Below, piece by piece: positions 62,585 to 63,557 of a stretch of 63,557 nucleotides of DNA (position 1 is its first letter; each line of letters opens with the position of its first letter). Below the pieces are notes generated by a model, which ran no database searches, was not told the origin of the DNA, and was given only the letters and a program-made list of their open reading frames with translations. The DNA lies in assembly GCA_002069885.1 (NCBI GenBank), contig MWCD01000016.1, positions 1-63,557 on the forward strand, in the 5' to 3' direction. Source of the DNA: a bacterium ADurb.Bin236 (GTDB lineage Bacteria > UBP15 > UBA6099). A program made the translations under genes and the position numbers.

Positions 62585-63557
62585 TCAGCAATCGAAGCGT
62601 TTGTTGCTCCCTACACCGACTTTCGTAGCCAACGCAGTCGATTGACTAAAAAGAAGATACGAATTATCCTTTTTGAAGCCGTTTGGAGAGGTGGCTGAGC
62701 GGTTGATAGCGCCGGTCTTGAAAACCGGAGTGGCGGCAACGTCATCGGGGGTTCGAATCCCTCCCTCTCCGCTTTTTTCACAGCTTGAATGATGTGACGC
62801 TGGTTGCGGTTTAGCTACGCCTGAAAACGGCTTGGTTTCTTGCGGATTTTTGATTTTTGTGTTTTCAGGAGCTGTCGCCGTCGCGCCGGCGTTTTTCCTT
62901 GATTTTCTGTATGCGCTTAACCGGGGCGCGCTGTCGTCATGTCCGAAAAAATCAGATACAGAATTTTGACCGGGGTTTTTATCCGACTCGCCGCTCTCAC
63001 AGGTAAGAATTTTGTAAGATTCTGAAAATGCGTTCAACCGAACGGTTTTTTTGACATTTCCCACGCCGTAGTTGCGACTGACGCTATTGCCGTTTCCGCT
63101 TGCGCCATCCCAGCCTCCATCAGGGCTGCGATCATTTGCATTGCCGCCCGCGCAAATATCGCTTCCGTCAGCCTTTCTGCCTTTTCCGTCATTGCCGCCG
63201 CCTCTATCAAACAGCAGATGTTCTACACCCAAGCCTGACGGCAGGACGTAGTGGATTTCAAACCATTCCGGGTCGATGACAACCTTTTCAATAAATGTTT
63301 TCAGGAATTCTTTCTGTCGCTCGAACGGCAACGCATCGTACATACTCTTGAGCCGCTTAAAATCCACTTTCAGGAGCGTCTCAAGACCGCTTTCTTTCCG
63401 CATCCGGCAGATAGCGATTTCGTTCTGGATGTTCCTAATCTCCAGATCGATTTCCTCGACCCGGCCCTTGTGCCGTTTCAGCCGCGCTTTCAGTTCCTCC
63501 GGCGTCAGCGACCCGCTCTCGAATGCCTCATAGTATTTCTGAAGCGCGATCTCTATG
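62585..63557 (-). CDS. Serine recombinase, C-terminal part (N-terminus outside window)
   Basis: The frame enters from the right edge with a helical segment typical of the large serine recombinase C-terminus: YYEAFESGSLTPEELKARLK and RVEEIDLEIRNIQNEIAI, then LKSMYDALPFERQKEFLKTFIEKVVID and a short beta hairpin. The catalytic domain and recombinase domain lie beyond the window. The frame stays open through antisense tRNA-Ser, giving the residues GEGGIRTPD that often mark translated tRNA rather than protein. The true stop may therefore be near 62780-62900, with the tail up to 62585 being a false extension. The element it belongs to is out of view. Confidence 0.8.
   Translation of the reverse strand, partial: IEIALQKYYEAFESGSLTPEELKARLKRHKGRVEEIDLEIRNIQNEIAICRMRKESGLETLLKVDFKRLKSMYDALPFERQKEFLKTFIEKVVIDPEWFEIHYVLPSGLGVEHLLFDRGGGNDGKGRKADGSDICAGGNANDRSPDGGWDGASGNGNSVSRNYGVGNVKKTVRLNAFSESYKILTCESGESDKNPGQNSVSDFFGHDDSAPRLSAYRKSRKNAGATATAPENTKIKNPQETKPFSGVAKPQPASHHSSCEKSGEGGIRTPDDVAATPVFKTGAINRSATSPNGFKKDNSYLLFSQSTALATKVGVGSNKRFDC
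62642..62670 (+). promoter_or_regulatory. Promoter of tRNA-Ser
   Basis: TTGACT (62642-62647, 5 of 6), an exact 17-base spacer and TATCCT (62665-62670, 4 of 6) place the start near 62677, just before the mature tRNA at 62685. Other than this, 62521-62684 holds no gene on this strand. Confidence 0.6.
62685..62771 (+). tRNA. tRNA-Ser (anticodon UGA)
   Basis: Class II tRNA of 87 nt with a long variable arm. Acceptor stem GGAGAGG/CCTCTCC, anticodon stem CCGGT/ACCGG with loop CTTGAAA (anticodon TGA, reads UCA and wobble codons), T loop GTTCGAATC, discriminator G. CCA is not encoded. Six Ts directly after the gene (62773-62778) would stop transcription. A serine recombinase gene starts its antisense frame across it, so the 3' end may be an integration site. 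Confidence 0.96.

Noticed and set aside
62585-62780. C-terminal recombinase extension containing GEGGIRTPD taken as a real protein domain
   Set aside because: These residues are antisense tRNA-Ser, a well-known false protein tail.
1-63557. CRISPR arrays, insertion sequences or rRNA
   Set aside because: No regularly spaced repeats, transposase genes or rRNA-like stretches were seen; the only mobile-element sign is the recombinase at the right edge.

Overview
The window is bacterial chromosome: densely packed genes, many short overlaps and intergenic gaps of a few to ~200 bases. Base composition looks roughly balanced, with AT-rich promoter regions. Gene content includes two short flagellins, a CheX-like protein, a three-PDZ RseP protease, exported FecR and TPR proteins, an LCP protein and SpoIIE/STAS signalling. 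This suggests a motile, probably diderm bacterium from a lineage not close to a well-studied model. TTG and GTG starts are fairly common. I see no rRNA or CRISPR array. The only mobile-element trace is a serine recombinase cut by the right edge, next to tRNA-Ser. I do not assign a phylum.

Layout. 1-2.4 kb: two tandem minus-strand flagellin genes, the second with a sigma-28-like promoter. 2.4-7.7 kb: a proteostasis operon of hybrid histidine kinase, Hsp20 and Lon. 7.7-11.7 kb: TatD, a single-HKD PLD-like protein and a YfcE-like phosphoesterase with overlapping genes, plus a small unknown protein, a cupin and a GH1 glycosidase. 11.8-13.4 kb: a STAS protein coupled to an exported FecR protein. 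13.5-18.6 kb: metG-hypA-B12/radical SAM, and a methyltransferase.

18.7-26.8 kb: a clear sigma-70-type promoter leads into ilvC-leuA-dapB. These run without a break into a coupled signalling cassette: a small helical protein, a membrane SpoIIE/PP2C phosphatase, an exported TPR protein and a 471-residue protein I do not recognise. 27-32.3 kb: HIRAN protein, GT2, then pyrH-frr-(81-residue unknown)-cdsA-rseP, lacking uppS and dxr. 32.4-39.3 kb: anion transporter, carboxylesterase, propeller-like lipoprotein or exported protein, nitroreductase, MscS channel and MFS transporter.

39.4-44.2 kb: an M48 protease with two YbjQ-type proteins, a 55-residue Cys-rich protein, and a MoxR-type AAA ATPase paired with a 612-residue TraB/DUF5682-like protein. 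44.3-49.9 kb: GH4 glycosidase, sugar isomerase/epimerase, Gfo/Idh/MocA dehydrogenase, tRNA-Arg(UCG) and an SSS symporter, plausibly a sugar-use region. 50-52.5 kb: a GT-C-like membrane protein and an exported PIG-L deacetylase. 52.6-52.8 kb: a likely small RNA with a perfect -10 box, a perfect anti-Shine-Dalgarno segment and a strong terminator. 52.9-59 kb: CheX-like protein, aminotransferase, rsfS, LCP, nadD and two HTH/coiled-coil proteins. 59-62.5 kb: GT4-like glycosyltransferase, DUF362 ferredoxin and enoyl-CoA hydratase. 62.6 kb to the end: tRNA-Ser(UGA) and the recombinase.

The best candidates for something undescribed are the small RNA at 52675-52737, the phosphatase/TPR/unknown cassette at 22280-26766, and the MoxR/612-residue pair at 41379-44149.
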